Source: Plasmodium coatneyi (taxonomy: Eukaryota > Apicomplexa > Aconoidasida > Haemosporida > Plasmodiidae). Taken from it: a DNA stretch of 64,000 nucleotides. A program made the translations under genes and the position numbers. The notes under the pieces were generated by a model, which did not search any database, was not told the origin of the DNA, and worked only from the letters and a program-made list of their open reading frames with translations. Below, one piece after another: positions 37,910-47,572 of this stretch (the stretch's first letter is position 1; every line of letters begins with the position of its first letter). The stretch spans positions 558,001 to 622,000 of the forward strand of contig NC_033567.1 of assembly GCF_001680005.1 (NCBI RefSeq), in the 5' to 3' direction.

Positions 37910-40900
37910 CTACACATTCTCATAATCATAAGACGTCTGCTTCGTGGGGACAGTCCTGACGCTATCGTCCAAATTAATTTTCAATTTTTTACAAAGAAAT
38001 TCCACTATCCTACAATTCGAATGCGTATAATATAAGTCCTTATACAGGGCACATTTTTTCTGCAGCAGGAGAATGTATCTCATTTCGTCAAACTTGTACT
38101 TATATATATAAAAAAGTAAATTCAAAAAGATGCCATTATCGATGTATTCTCTGTTTACGCACAATTCACGAAATATGTGTTTATTGATAGACATTTCGTG
38201 AAAATATCGAACCTTCACAATTGTATAATATATTCGTATGTATCTCCTCAGTGCATCCTTCCTCTTCGTCATTTGATTTTCCCCATTTAAGTTGCCCTCA
38301 TCTACTGAACTAGGGGAATTGGAAGCCCCCTTTTGGCTGTCATCCCCTGGTGCATTCGTAATGCTTACACAAGGATCACTTTTCTCTTCTCGCTGCAAAG
38401 AATTGTTATGTGTTCTACGTCTACATTGCTCGTTCTGCTGGGCGGGCGTTTCCTCTCCGTGGGCCCACCGTTGGAACAAATTACAGTCCAAATGGGAATC
38501 CAATTTTGCGTCAGAGTTTACGTCCAAGTCCAAATTCAGGCATAGCCCCCTTTCCCCCCCTTGCACATCTACCACTTGGGGATCCAAAAAGGGCACCTTT
38601 TCGGATGCACACCTTTTGGACAAATTGTCTTCATTCGCTTCTTCTCTGTACTTGTACTGAATATACCTAAACAGAAATATGTTTGTTATTATTTCCACGC
38701 TCTGCATGTACTTTGGGTTTTTCTTCCTCGTTCGTAAAGACTTCAATATGAGGAGCAAACTGTCATTCATCATGTCGTAGTAGGAACAAGAGGAAAAAAT
38801 TGTTTTTTTTTTTAAAACAATCTGAACAAGGAGGCTTAGAAATTTCTCGTCAAAAAGGATATCATTATTTACATACCTAGAGTAGCTCTTATTTTTGCAC
38901 AAAATATATGCGATGCGTTTTTTCACCTTATCTTGGTCTTTCCATGTGGTTATGCAATTTTGGTGAATCCTACTTATAAGCAGTCTTTTGTCCTCCCCAT
39001 TTAGATAACTAACTTTTTGTGTGCCCCTTGTCCGCTTCGACTGATAGGAAAACTTCTGACTAGTTCCTTCATCCCCCAGTAAGTAATCATGGAAGAAATC
39101 CAGATAGACCATATATTCCTTCTTCGTTTCTCGACATGTTTCTTCACTCATTCGGGTAAAAATCTTTGCAACTACAAGGGATAGGTATTGAATGTTCACC
39201 CAATTTAACTTAAAAATTATGTTCTGCAGGAGAAAAAAAATATTCTTCGAATTAAAGTGGTGAATGTGTAACGCGAACAGGTCCACAGGGGTGTACAAGA
39301 AAATGTTGCTCAGGACATTATACACATGGCTGTCTACGTGGAAGGTGCTTCCCTCAATGTGGATTGTTGCGCCTTTGACGATATTTCCGTTCTTCTTGAC
39401 ATGTTCATTTTTTAATTCTCCATTTTTTGGTAACTTCGAGTTGTATTTCTTCTCCAAGGGGATTCCCCCGTCGAGGACATTTCCAGACGTTCGATTTGAC
39501 TCCAATTTGGAAGTAACATTGACGTTATTGCCACTAATGTAGTTAACTATCCATTCGGTGGATAAATATTTGCTAACTGGACCGGCTTGCGTCTTACTTT
39601 CACAACGCAAAGGCTGCTTACACTGTTCCGTTTGAAGCGACGTCGGGGGAGTAATATCCCCCACGTTGCCATCGGCAGAATTATCCCCATTGAATGCGTA
39701 AAAGTGGTGATACAGAGCCTTTTCATGGTTCGCATTTATTACGTTACCTTGCTGGGTGATAAAATCCTCATTTGACGCAAAGGCGCTTTTAAAATACTCG
39801 TACAGGTGAATTATTTGCATTGCATTCAGCCTGACGTACACATCCGCCCTCTGCACCTCCTGGACGTCATACCTCATGTCAAAATCGGCAGAGTGATTAT
39901 TAACTTTGTAGTATACGTATGGGTCGAATTTACTGAAATCTTTCACCCCGGAAAATAAGCTCTTAATGAATAGGAATATGCCCTCGTAGTACTTCATCTG
40001 AATGTAGAAGTAAAAAAGGTGTAATAAAAATTGCCCGTCGTAGGAGCGTAGCTTGTTTTTTTCGTTAAACTGGAGTGTTATAAATTTCTTTTTCTTTTCA
40101 TCCCTGTGGGGGTTGATCACTCTGGGGGGGAAGGATTCATGGTGATTACCCCCTTCACATTTGTCTAATGTGTTCGTCACTTCTTTTAACCCATCCGGTG
40201 AGTACTTTACAGTAAAAAAGTCAAAGTACACCAAAGAAATGTCGCAAAGGTACTTGCTTACACTATAATTTTTGCACTCATTAAGCAAATTTAAAAATTG
40301 TTTTCCTTCCAAAGATAGCAAATCTGTTTGTATCTTTTTCTGCAATATGGTGTCTATGAACATGTCAAAATAGTTGTGCTTCTCTAGCAGCAATTTTATG
40401 TACAGAAAAATCATTATGTTGGTCCGTTTGTAAAAGGGTACATAATGGTGACACATACTTAGCAGTATTTTTTTATTCAACAGAAGAACATTCGGGAAAT
40501 TATTTATTTGAAAAAAATACATGTTGGATAAGATACGACACATGTCACTATCATTTTGACTCATAAAGGATTTTAAATTGTTCAGCAGATATTCATACAA
40601 AACGGTTAGTAAGTCTTCCTTGAAGTGCTTGTTGTATATGAGTACCTCCATGAGGATGTCCAATTTGCTCTTACTTCCTTCTTCCAGGTCTTTCTCATTA
40701 TAATACTCGTAAATATAATCCACGTAATTATTTTCCACAATGTATTTATTGTGCACCGATCCGTACGTGCTGTTTATGTGTTCTTCACAGAGGTTGTAAC
40801 GTGGATCCATGTCAAATATTGGAGGGTAGTAATTGGATGTGATTTCCCCCCTCTTTTCATCCTTCACATGTGTCATATGGTGAAGGTTCCCCTGTTGAGC

Positions 40901-41977
40901 GTCACCCCCGGTGGATACACCAAATGGGTACCCCCTCTGTTGGAGATTCTCCTCATCAATAATGTGCTGAATTTTTCTCTTTAAAAAAAAACGGTCGACA
41001 ATTTTGTTCCCCTTTTCTGCCCCCCCTGGAGGAAGGAAGCCCAATTTGAAAATAATCTGATCGTGGAAATACTCCATAAGAAATTTATTTGAATAGTTCA
41101 TCTTCTTCAAATTGTTCAGAAGAAAAATAATAACATTTATGTCGAAATGTAGATTATTCGAAATGATATAATTTACCAAACGGTCTAACGTCTTCTCATT
41201 TTTACAGTTTAAATAAAATAGCGACGTGAAAATGCTCAGAATGTTTTCTGCATTTAGCATTTTTTCATTTTCCAAAATATTCATTAGTAGACAATTTATG
41301 AACGTTTTATTTACTCTGTTGAAATAGGCATAAATGTAGAGGGTTAAATTCAGCTGGGCAAATTTAAACTTGTCCTTCTTCACAAAGATAAGCCTTTCCA
41401 ACAATTGTAAAAATTTCTCGTTTCGATATTTTAGTTTGTACAGACTAACCAAAACAGTAATAATACTACTTGGAGTGATTGCATTTTCGTCCTCGTCACA
41501 ATTATCCATGTCGTAAAAGTTGTCTTCCAGGTTGGCTCCCCCATTGGACGGGTTTAAACTACTCAAATGGTTCAATTGACTGAGACTGTTTAAATAGTTC
41601 GTTACGTACACCCCCATGGAATTCACAATTTTTCGCACCAAGTGAATGTTCTGCAGCCTCACATTGCTAACGTTCTTTATCGTGTCGACAAGCTCTCTAA
41701 ACGTCTGGTAATGTATTGGCGTCTTAATAAATTTGCTTACGTTAAGGCTATTTATGTTGATATATTTGTTAAGGGAAAAATCTACGTATATATTTTTGAG
41801 CTTGTTTTTTTTGACGGTGCAGCTTTTTGTTTTCGTAATTTCCTCTACCTTGCTGATATATGTCCTTCTGTTCAAATGTGCAAAAAGCAGTGTCCCCTTT
41901 ATCCCTTTATCCATTGTGCGCGCTCCGCTTGGGTCTGCCGGTTGCGTCCTTCTTAGTACCCCGCATGGAACTCTCAT
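37910..41977 (-). CDS. Helical-repeat protein, probably an organellar RNA-binding (HPR/RAP-like) protein
   Basis: The frame is open to 42094 but the codon there is GTG; the first in-frame ATG is at 41977, giving 1,355 residues. The N-terminus (MRVPCGVLRRTQPADPS) is Arg-rich and poor in acid, like a mitochondrial presequence. Residues about 190-340 consist of repeated two-helix units of about 35 residues with the pattern hydrophobic-xx-YAYFN...LL..I....L.....IL.IF.SL, reminiscent of the heptatricopeptide repeats described for apicomplexan mitochondrial rRNA-binding proteins. Similar blocks recur near 460-640 and 960-1040, separated by Asn/Lys-rich inserts. I see no clear RAP domain at the C-terminus. 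Upstream, GTAAGC (42087) and TTTTTTTTTTGCACCAG directly before the ATG look like a 5' leader intron; a 9-base coding exon (ATGTGCGTG) could precede it. The function is inferred from repeat style only. Confidence 0.72.
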   Translation of the reverse strand: MRVPCGVLRRTQPADPSGARTMDKGIKGTLLFAHLNRRTYISKVEEITKTKSCTVKKNKLKNIYVDFSLNKYININSLNVSKFIKTPIHYQTFRELVDTIKNVSNVRLQNIHLVRKIVNSMGVYVTNYLNSLSQLNHLSSLNPSNGGANLEDNFYDMDNCDEDENAITPSSIITVLVSLYKLKYRNEKFLQLLERLIFVKKDKFKFAQLNLTLYIYAYFNRVNKTFINCLLMNILENEKMLNAENILSIFTSLFYLNCKNEKTLDRLVNYIISNNLHFDINVIIFLLNNLKKMNYSNKFLMEYFHDQIIFKLGFLPPGGAEKGNKIVDRFFLKRKIQHIIDEENLQQRGYPFGVSTGGDAQQGNLHHMTHVKDEKRGEITSNYYPPIFDMDPRYNLCEEHINSTYGSVHNKYIVENNYVDYIYEYYNEKDLEEGSKSKLDILMEVLIYNKHFKEDLLTVLYEYLLNNLKSFMSQNDSDMCRILSNMYFFQINNFPNVLLLNKKILLSMCHHYVPFYKRTNIMIFLYIKLLLEKHNYFDMFIDTILQKKIQTDLLSLEGKQFLNLLNECKNYSVSKYLCDISLVYFDFFTVKYSPDGLKEVTNTLDKCEGGNHHESFPPRVINPHRDEKKKKFITLQFNEKNKLRSYDGQFLLHLFYFYIQMKYYEGIFLFIKSLFSGVKDFSKFDPYVYYKVNNHSADFDMRYDVQEVQRADVYVRLNAMQIIHLYEYFKSAFASNEDFITQQGNVINANHEKALYHHFYAFNGDNSADGNVGDITPPTSLQTEQCKQPLRCESKTQAGPVSKYLSTEWIVNYISGNNVNVTSKLESNRTSGNVLDGGIPLEKKYNSKLPKNGELKNEHVKKNGNIVKGATIHIEGSTFHVDSHVYNVLSNIFLYTPVDLFALHIHHFNSKNIFFLLQNIIFKLNWVNIQYLSLVVAKIFTRMSEETCRETKKEYMVYLDFFHDYLLGDEGTSQKFSYQSKRTRGTQKVSYLNGEDKRLLISRIHQNCITTWKDQDKVKKRIAYILCKNKSYSRYVNNDILFDEKFLSLLVQIVLKKKTIFSSCSYYDMMNDSLLLILKSLRTRKKNPKYMQSVEIITNIFLFRYIQYKYREEANEDNLSKRCASEKVPFLDPQVVDVQGGERGLCLNLDLDVNSDAKLDSHLDCNLFQRWAHGEETPAQQNEQCRRRTHNNSLQREEKSDPCVSITNAPGDDSQKGASNSPSSVDEGNLNGENQMTKRKDALRRYIRIYYTIVKVRYFHEMSINKHIFRELCVNREYIDNGIFLNLLFYIYKYKFDEMRYILLLQKKCALYKDLYYTHSNCRIVEFLCKKLKINLDDSVRTVPTKQTSYDYENV

Positions 41978-42691
41978 CTGGTGCAAAAAAAAAAAGGACA
42001 CATCCACGCACACACTGGTGGGCCCACTTCTGAGGTTGCCTACTTTAACCTTCACATTTTTGAGGCCACGTAAAAGGAGGGGCTTACCACGCACATATAT
42101 TTATACGTATGTGTATCTTTTTGGAAAACCCTTGGCGCTTGACCCTTCACGTATTATTCGTGAATTTCCCCACTTTTTCTGCTTTTCAATTTTTCCACCT
42201 TGTTCAATTATTTCGAAAAGCATATCCCCCTGACTGGCCCCTTCGCGCAGATCGCATGCTGTTTTTGCAATTAATACGGCAAGCCTGTCGAATACTCGGC
42301 CAACTGATTGTACATTCACCAATATAATTGTCACTTCCCATTTTGGCATCTACGCGGGTAAGGGCAAATCGTGCAGAATAAGCCAGGACCCCCCCATGTG
42401 GTGTAAGTAGTGTATATTAACACTTGTAGATTATACGTTTTTTTTTTTTTTTTTTTTCTCCTTTTTTACCTCCCCTGCAGAGTAGCGGTTCCCCGACTAA
42501 TTCACACCGTTATAGGGGAAAATTTTGTGTGCTTACCCTTTACACGCATGCATAGGGGCACCAAGAGGTTTGCACAAACGTGTACGACATCGGTCCGAAT
42601 TACATGTGTAAAAAGTGCACATCCAAGCCATATGATCCTTAAGTTATCCAATTTGGAAAGAACCTTTTCCTAACGACGTGATAAAAAAGGA
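41978..42691. other. Short divergent promoter region
   Basis: About 0.7 kb between the start codons of the helical-repeat gene (minus) and the coiled-coil gene (plus), so both promoters must be packed here. It contains a probable 5' leader intron for the minus-strand gene (about 42087-41978) and a T run (42440-42457) that would lie upstream of the plus-strand gene. Confidence 0.55.
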
Positions 42692-43936
42692 ATGCTCTTT
42701 CTTTTTCCCCCCAAAATGCATCCCCTAAAAAATGACAAGTTGGAAAGGCTTTCCAACAACGAACTAATTAGGAGGATCATAGAGCTGCAGAATTCGCTGA
42801 TAAATATTTCTGACCATATGGAGTTACTAAAAAACAGAAATAGAATATTAGATGAAGAGAATGAGAAATTAGAAAATCACATAAGAGACATTGTAAATGA
42901 TGTGAAAACAGAACTTACACAAAATTTTGACAAAAAAAAGTCACCCCCGTTGAGTTATGCCCCGGATATACGTGAGGACGAAACACCAACCGATATTTGC
43001 AATGGTTGTGATAACGAAAAGAATGTTCAGCGTGAACCCTGCGAAGGGCAGACACATGCAACTCCTGACTCGGTCGCCCCTATTCCTAGAGATGCCGCTT
43101 CACCACGTAGAAACACACCATACGGAGATACCCCACTAATCGAACACACAACCAATGCGCAATCGGGGCAACACACAAATCGTGCCACCCAAAATGAAAA
43201 CGAACATAAAAACGCACAAACGAGTTTTATAAAAAATCCAAACCAACATGTAAAGATGAACCCCCACAAAAAGGAGGGGCAAATTTTGAATCTTCCAAAA
43301 GAGCATACCAAAAATAACATATATAATTTACTTATGGAAACAGAAAAGTTGAACTCCATATTTAACATTGCATCGAATGTTCTGAACACGTCATTTTTCA
43401 GCATGTCAAAAGAAGAGGATGGTAGGAGGAAGGGCAGTCAATGTGTCCAAGTGTGTCCTGGGGTAGTAGACCCAAGAGTGTTGGATAAGCATACACAAAG
43501 GGGGGATTCCAAAATTTGCAAACTGCAGCGTAACATAACGGAAGGAATCTCAGAGGCGAAGAATTATATGAACTTCCCAAGTGGAAATGTTCCTCAAGAG
43601 GGTGTGAAACTAAGGGGAGACGTGGAAGGAAAAGAGAATAGAGATATAATAGACAGGGTGGAAATAAAGGAAGAAGTTGACGCAAAAGAGGACGCTGATA
43701 TAATGCGGGAAGAAGTGCTCAATGTGGAGGGAACCCCCATTGAGTCGGATACCAAAAGGGGGGAAGACGAAATACCTATAGAGGGCGAACACAGTCCCGA
43801 TGATAAAATTACCACCCCGCTGGATTCAAACCAAATGGAAGAAAATATAAATGGGGAAAAGGACAAAAACGATGGGGACGATCAGGTAGAGAAGAACACA
43901 CCTGAAGAGGTGGTTGCAATTAAAAGGGAAAGTTAA
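42692..43936 (+). CDS. SCOC-like short coiled-coil protein with long polar tail
   Basis: Single exon, 414 residues. Residues about 17-72 form one coiled coil whose pattern LIRRIIELQNSLINISDHME followed by LL..RN.IL.EENEKLENHIRDIV follows the SCOC (short coiled-coil, Arl1-binding) family: LI..VLELQ.TLE.LS.RV...K.EN.KL..EN..L..YI..LM. In animals SCOC sits at the Golgi with Arl1 and helps early autophagy and trafficking. The rest is polar, with short helices near residues 208-235, and an acidic tail rich in EE/ED pairs, likely disordered. The ATG at 42716 (AAAATG context, protein MHPLKNDK...) may be the true start, 8 codons downstream. The family call rests on about 55 residues, so it is moderate; that it is coding is firm. 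Confidence 0.7.
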   Translation: MLFLFPPKMHPLKNDKLERLSNNELIRRIIELQNSLINISDHMELLKNRNRILDEENEKLENHIRDIVNDVKTELTQNFDKKKSPPLSYAPDIREDETPTDICNGCDNEKNVQREPCEGQTHATPDSVAPIPRDAASPRRNTPYGDTPLIEHTTNAQSGQHTNRATQNENEHKNAQTSFIKNPNQHVKMNPHKKEGQILNLPKEHTKNNIYNLLMETEKLNSIFNIASNVLNTSFFSMSKEEDGRRKGSQCVQVCPGVVDPRVLDKHTQRGDSKICKLQRNITEGISEAKNYMNFPSGNVPQEGVKLRGDVEGKENRDIIDRVEIKEEVDAKEDADIMREEVLNVEGTPIESDTKRGEDEIPIEGEHSPDDKITTPLDSNQMEENINGEKDKNDGDDQVEKNTPEEVVAIKRES

Positions 43937-44526
43937 AATGCTTTACATAGTGATAAAAATGACTAGCTAGAAGTTGCCAAAATGAATCGGTACAACATGC
44001 AGTTCTGATTCATAAAGGCATACGAATGGTTGCATTTTTAACAAAGGTAAAAAACAGCTTTCGTGCTGTTGCGTTGGAAGGGAGGCATGTAGAGCTGGTC
44101 TACCGGTATGGGCCAAATGGGACAGATAATAGGCGTACAAAAAAAAGGGGCACAAAAAAGAAGAATAAAATGCAGAACGCCACAATGTAGCGCACGTTGG
44201 TCTAACTCACAAAGGTATGGTTTGCCTCCATCTGGCACAGCATGACAAACCAACAAAATGCTGCACATGAGGAAATGCATGCGAAAAAAAATTACTGCTA
44301 ATCAAAATGGAAAAGGGCAAAATGGTAAATGGCAAATATACCCATCCTCTGCGCAACCTGTAGCCACGCGCAAGAGAACGGATTCACAAAAAATTGACGC
44401 TTCATTTGTTCATCCCACATATACGCACACACATGTTCGTGTGTATGTGCAGTTCGAACAAAACAAATTCGAGATGCTATTTAATTATGCTCAATGGGCA
44501 CGCAGCAAGCCTCATCAGACACTTTC
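43937..44526. other. Convergent 3' intergenic spacer
   Basis: Between the 3' ends of the coiled-coil gene (plus) and the tyrosine recombinase gene (minus). No supported coding or RNA feature. The plus-strand frame 44258-44584 is antisense to the recombinase's last exon. Confidence 0.55.
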
Positions 44527-47526
44527 CTATATTTTGAAATTATCCAAGCCGTCCCTGATTATGTTGTTTCCTGCCTTCGTGTAAGTGTCCAGTAACATTT
44601 TTGAGGAGGAGTGTCGCATAATTGCCTGCAAAGAAATGATTTGATAATAGTACCGTTGCGCACACATGGAAATTTGGCAAAAAAAAAAATTACATTTCGG
44701 TAAAGTACACATATATATACAGTGGAAAAACACAAACGAAGAAAAAACGGAATGACATACTTGAGCAACTGGAAGCGGGACAGGTGGGTTTGACGTTGCA
44801 GCAATTGTTGCAAAGGAGTGTCTACAGAAGGGAGGCAAAAAAATGCGTCAATGAATTTTAAATATTTTTCCATTTCTGCGCAATTTGGGCAAAACAGCGG
44901 AAACAGTTTTTTTTAACCTTAACAAGTAGGGAAATATTCTTCTCTTTTTTCCGTCTTCGCTGATTTCGAGTCCAGCCCTGAGGAGCAAATTAAACACACA
45001 GTTTTTACGTTGAATGCACACACACACAGTGACATAGCGCATAGCACTCTGTTATATCCGTGGTGAGTTATTTCCATACCGTTTGGCTGCACCCTTCAGC
45101 GCTGTTTTGAACGTTTCTGCGAAAGTGGAAGCGTGCAAATGTTGATGTGTATTCCAGCGACGAACCAACGAATGAGCAATTGCCACTAGTTACATGCGCA
45201 TCACATACGTAGTGAATAATGGGCGAAAAAAGATAACTGTCCTTTTTTGCTGAGTGGAATATTTTTCTCTTTTTTTGTTATATTTATGCATTATAAGGAG
45301 AACCTACTTAGTGGTGTCTTCGTGTTGGTGTAATTAAACTTATTTTTGATGGTCTCCGAATAAAAGCACAGCCCCTTCAGAGGCTTCTTCTCTATCTCCC
45401 ACCTGTCGCATTGGGTAGAATAATCAAGTATGCATTTGAGACGGTAAAAATGAGCCACATTACATGCGCAATAATACGAATGGACGCAAAAACATACGAC
45501 TTTAGTTGTACCATTTCACCAATTCATTGTAGGCAAAATTCGTCATAGGGATGGCCGTGTTGCTATACTTGGTCTTCTGCCCTTTAATGAAAATTTCTTT
45601 TTTTTCAAAATTGATGTCTTCCCAAAGAATTCGCAGGACCTCGGACGGACGCAACCCTATGCCTTTGTAAATTTGGGGAAACCATATAAGAGTTTAAAAA
45701 AAAATGTCGAATTTTTTGCTCACATGTATGATTTACATGCTAGTGATGCTTTACGCGACAGTACCTATACTAAGGGCGAAGATGGCTCTGTGCATGTCGC
45801 CGCTGTTTATCAGCAGCAGTTCTATCTGCGCAGGGGGAGGAAATTAAATGGAAAGAAGATAAGCAAAATGAAACGTCGTGAAGCGAAGTGAATGGATCAA
45901 TAGGGAACATGCGTGGGTGTCCTTTTACAAACATTCAATCGCTGCTCTTTCTCTTTACACTCCGTTTCGCTTAGCTACATGTGTTATTTTTACGAAGCTA
46001 TGACACCCCCTGGACATACCTCCTTGGGAGATAGAGGGGTAATCTTCCTCCTCGGAATTGTGCTATTCTTAATTTTACGAAAATTATGCACGCTTTTTAG
46101 GTAGTCCCGGTATAAGGCATATTTCAGTGATTGCTGTGTGGGGGGGGTTAAGCGAAATGGAGAGTTAAATTGGGATTCCTCTTTTTGAAGGTACGTATTT
46201 AAGCACAAAAAAAAGGGGGGAAAAGAAACAGGGTAACGAAATTAAATTTCCAATGTGTGATGTCGCCGCGTGTTTGTAATTGTGCCCCACCTGATATGTG
46301 GACTGGTACAAGGCCATCGTCCTCGGTGAACAATTCTTCGACTTTAAATACCTGAAAAGGAGGTGCAGATAAAAGTTGAAAAAAAAAAAGGAGAAAAAAA
46401 GTTATAAAGTGCAACAAAGGTGCATAGTATATCCGAAAAGACGCCACAAAAACACCTTCCAATGATGCCCCTACATTCACATCTGCATTCAGCTGCGATG
46501 CAAAAACGTACTTCAAAAATCCCTCCCAGTTGTTCGGCCCCAATTCGTGCAGTTCATATTTGCCTAATTTCTTCGCAAAAAAAAAAAAAGAAAAAAGGAA
46601 AATTTGTCCAAAATGGTGAAATGAAAAATGTGAACAAACACAACATCCGTTTCCACGTCGAGCATGTCCTTACTGGCAGTATGTCGTTCCAGAATCCCTT
46701 CTCCACACGGTAGGTGTTGTCACTTACTTCCTCCTTCCTACATATAAATGGGAGAAACTAGCAGGTTAGCAATTCACAGGTTGTCCCGCCTCTCATATGG
46801 GTACTCTTTCCCTGCACATTCATATACACAGTGTCTAGACCCTCACCTGAGAGGCAAGTAGATATCCTCTATGTACTTTTTCAATTTAATTTTCTCTACC
46901 GATACGTTCGTGCCACAGTGGGCGCAAAACTTTACCCCTGGGAATAGGATCAATGGGAAGGGGGGAGGGAGCAATAAACAACGGGCATTTGCTCCGATTG
47001 GTAATACGTACTCACATGCAAATACGGTTACATTGCATGTGTGTTTATAGACGGTGTCATTATTCCTACTTGGCTTTAATATCTTATTGCACGTTCTACA
47101 CTTAGTCCCATTCGTCGTTTTTTTCTTCCTTTTCCTTTTTTTTATTTTCCCTGCCTTGACTTTCTTCCCCCCAGTGGTGACTTTCTTCACGCTGCGGGGT
47201 GAGAGCGTGCCGTCGGTGGTGTCTGTCTCGTCCACCTCGCCCGGTTCGTCTAACAACTCATCCAGTTCATCTTCCGTTTCGTCCGCTTCGTTTGCTTCAT
47301 CCTCTTCTCCCTCTTCCTCCTCATCGTGGCTCTTCAGGCAGGCGCCCTTCCTTCTCACAGACACGCCCATGCGATTAGGACATTTCTTACCGATGTGTGC
47401 CAACTTGTCACCATTTCTAAATGCAGTGAGATGAAAAATGTGTACCTTCTGGATAAAAAAACTTGTAGCCTTTTCCATACATTTTAAGACGAAGAAGAAG
47501 CAGAGAGCTTTTCCCAAATGATGCAT
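44527..47526 (-). CDS. Tyrosine recombinase / phage-type integrase, 13 exons (Pf-Int orthologue)
   Basis: Exons (minus): 47526-47016, 46937-46847, 46737-46674, 46570-46512, 46351-46291, 46133-46020, 45825-45765, 45662-45512, 45402-45308, 45116-45080, 44977-44918, 44821-44761, 44625-44527. All introns are GT-AG, 78-194 bases, and every phase agrees; total 1,464 bases, 487 residues. Residues 1-60: weakly hydrophobic leader. About 69-105: acidic. About 118-138: Lys-rich. 143-178: CxxC...C...CxxC zinc-finger-like (Cys143, 146, 164, 175, 178). About 183-285: integrase core-binding (SAM-like) domain with NTYRVEKGFWNDILPKLGKY. About 296-487: catalytic domain, starting PLSPKEIELLL, with GLRPSEVL (Arg325), KGQK hairpin (Lys347), YLLRHSFAT (Arg435, Tyr432 at the usual His), RHSS (His460) and DTYTKAG (nucleophile Tyr470). 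The family breaks and rejoins DNA through a 3'-phosphotyrosine. The substrate here is unknown. Length matches the ~490 residues I recall for Pf-Int. Confidence 0.9.
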
Positions 47527-47536
47527 GGTTTAGTTT

Positions 47537-47572
<36 letters not shown>

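Noticed and set aside
41978..42094. 39-residue extension of the helical-repeat protein
   Set aside because: It starts at GTG and includes a poly-Phe translation of a T tract that looks like an intron end.
47416..47446. An additional very short intron in the first recombinase exon (GTACAC...TTTAG, 29 bases)
   Set aside because: Too short for splicing in this genus, where the shortest intron accepted here is 78 bases; the frame is open through it.
44527..47526. Integrative mobile element or prophage remnant around the recombinase
   Set aside because: No inverted or direct terminal repeats, no att-like tRNA target and no other phage or transposon genes; neighbours are conserved housekeeping genes and the recombinase is heavily spliced.
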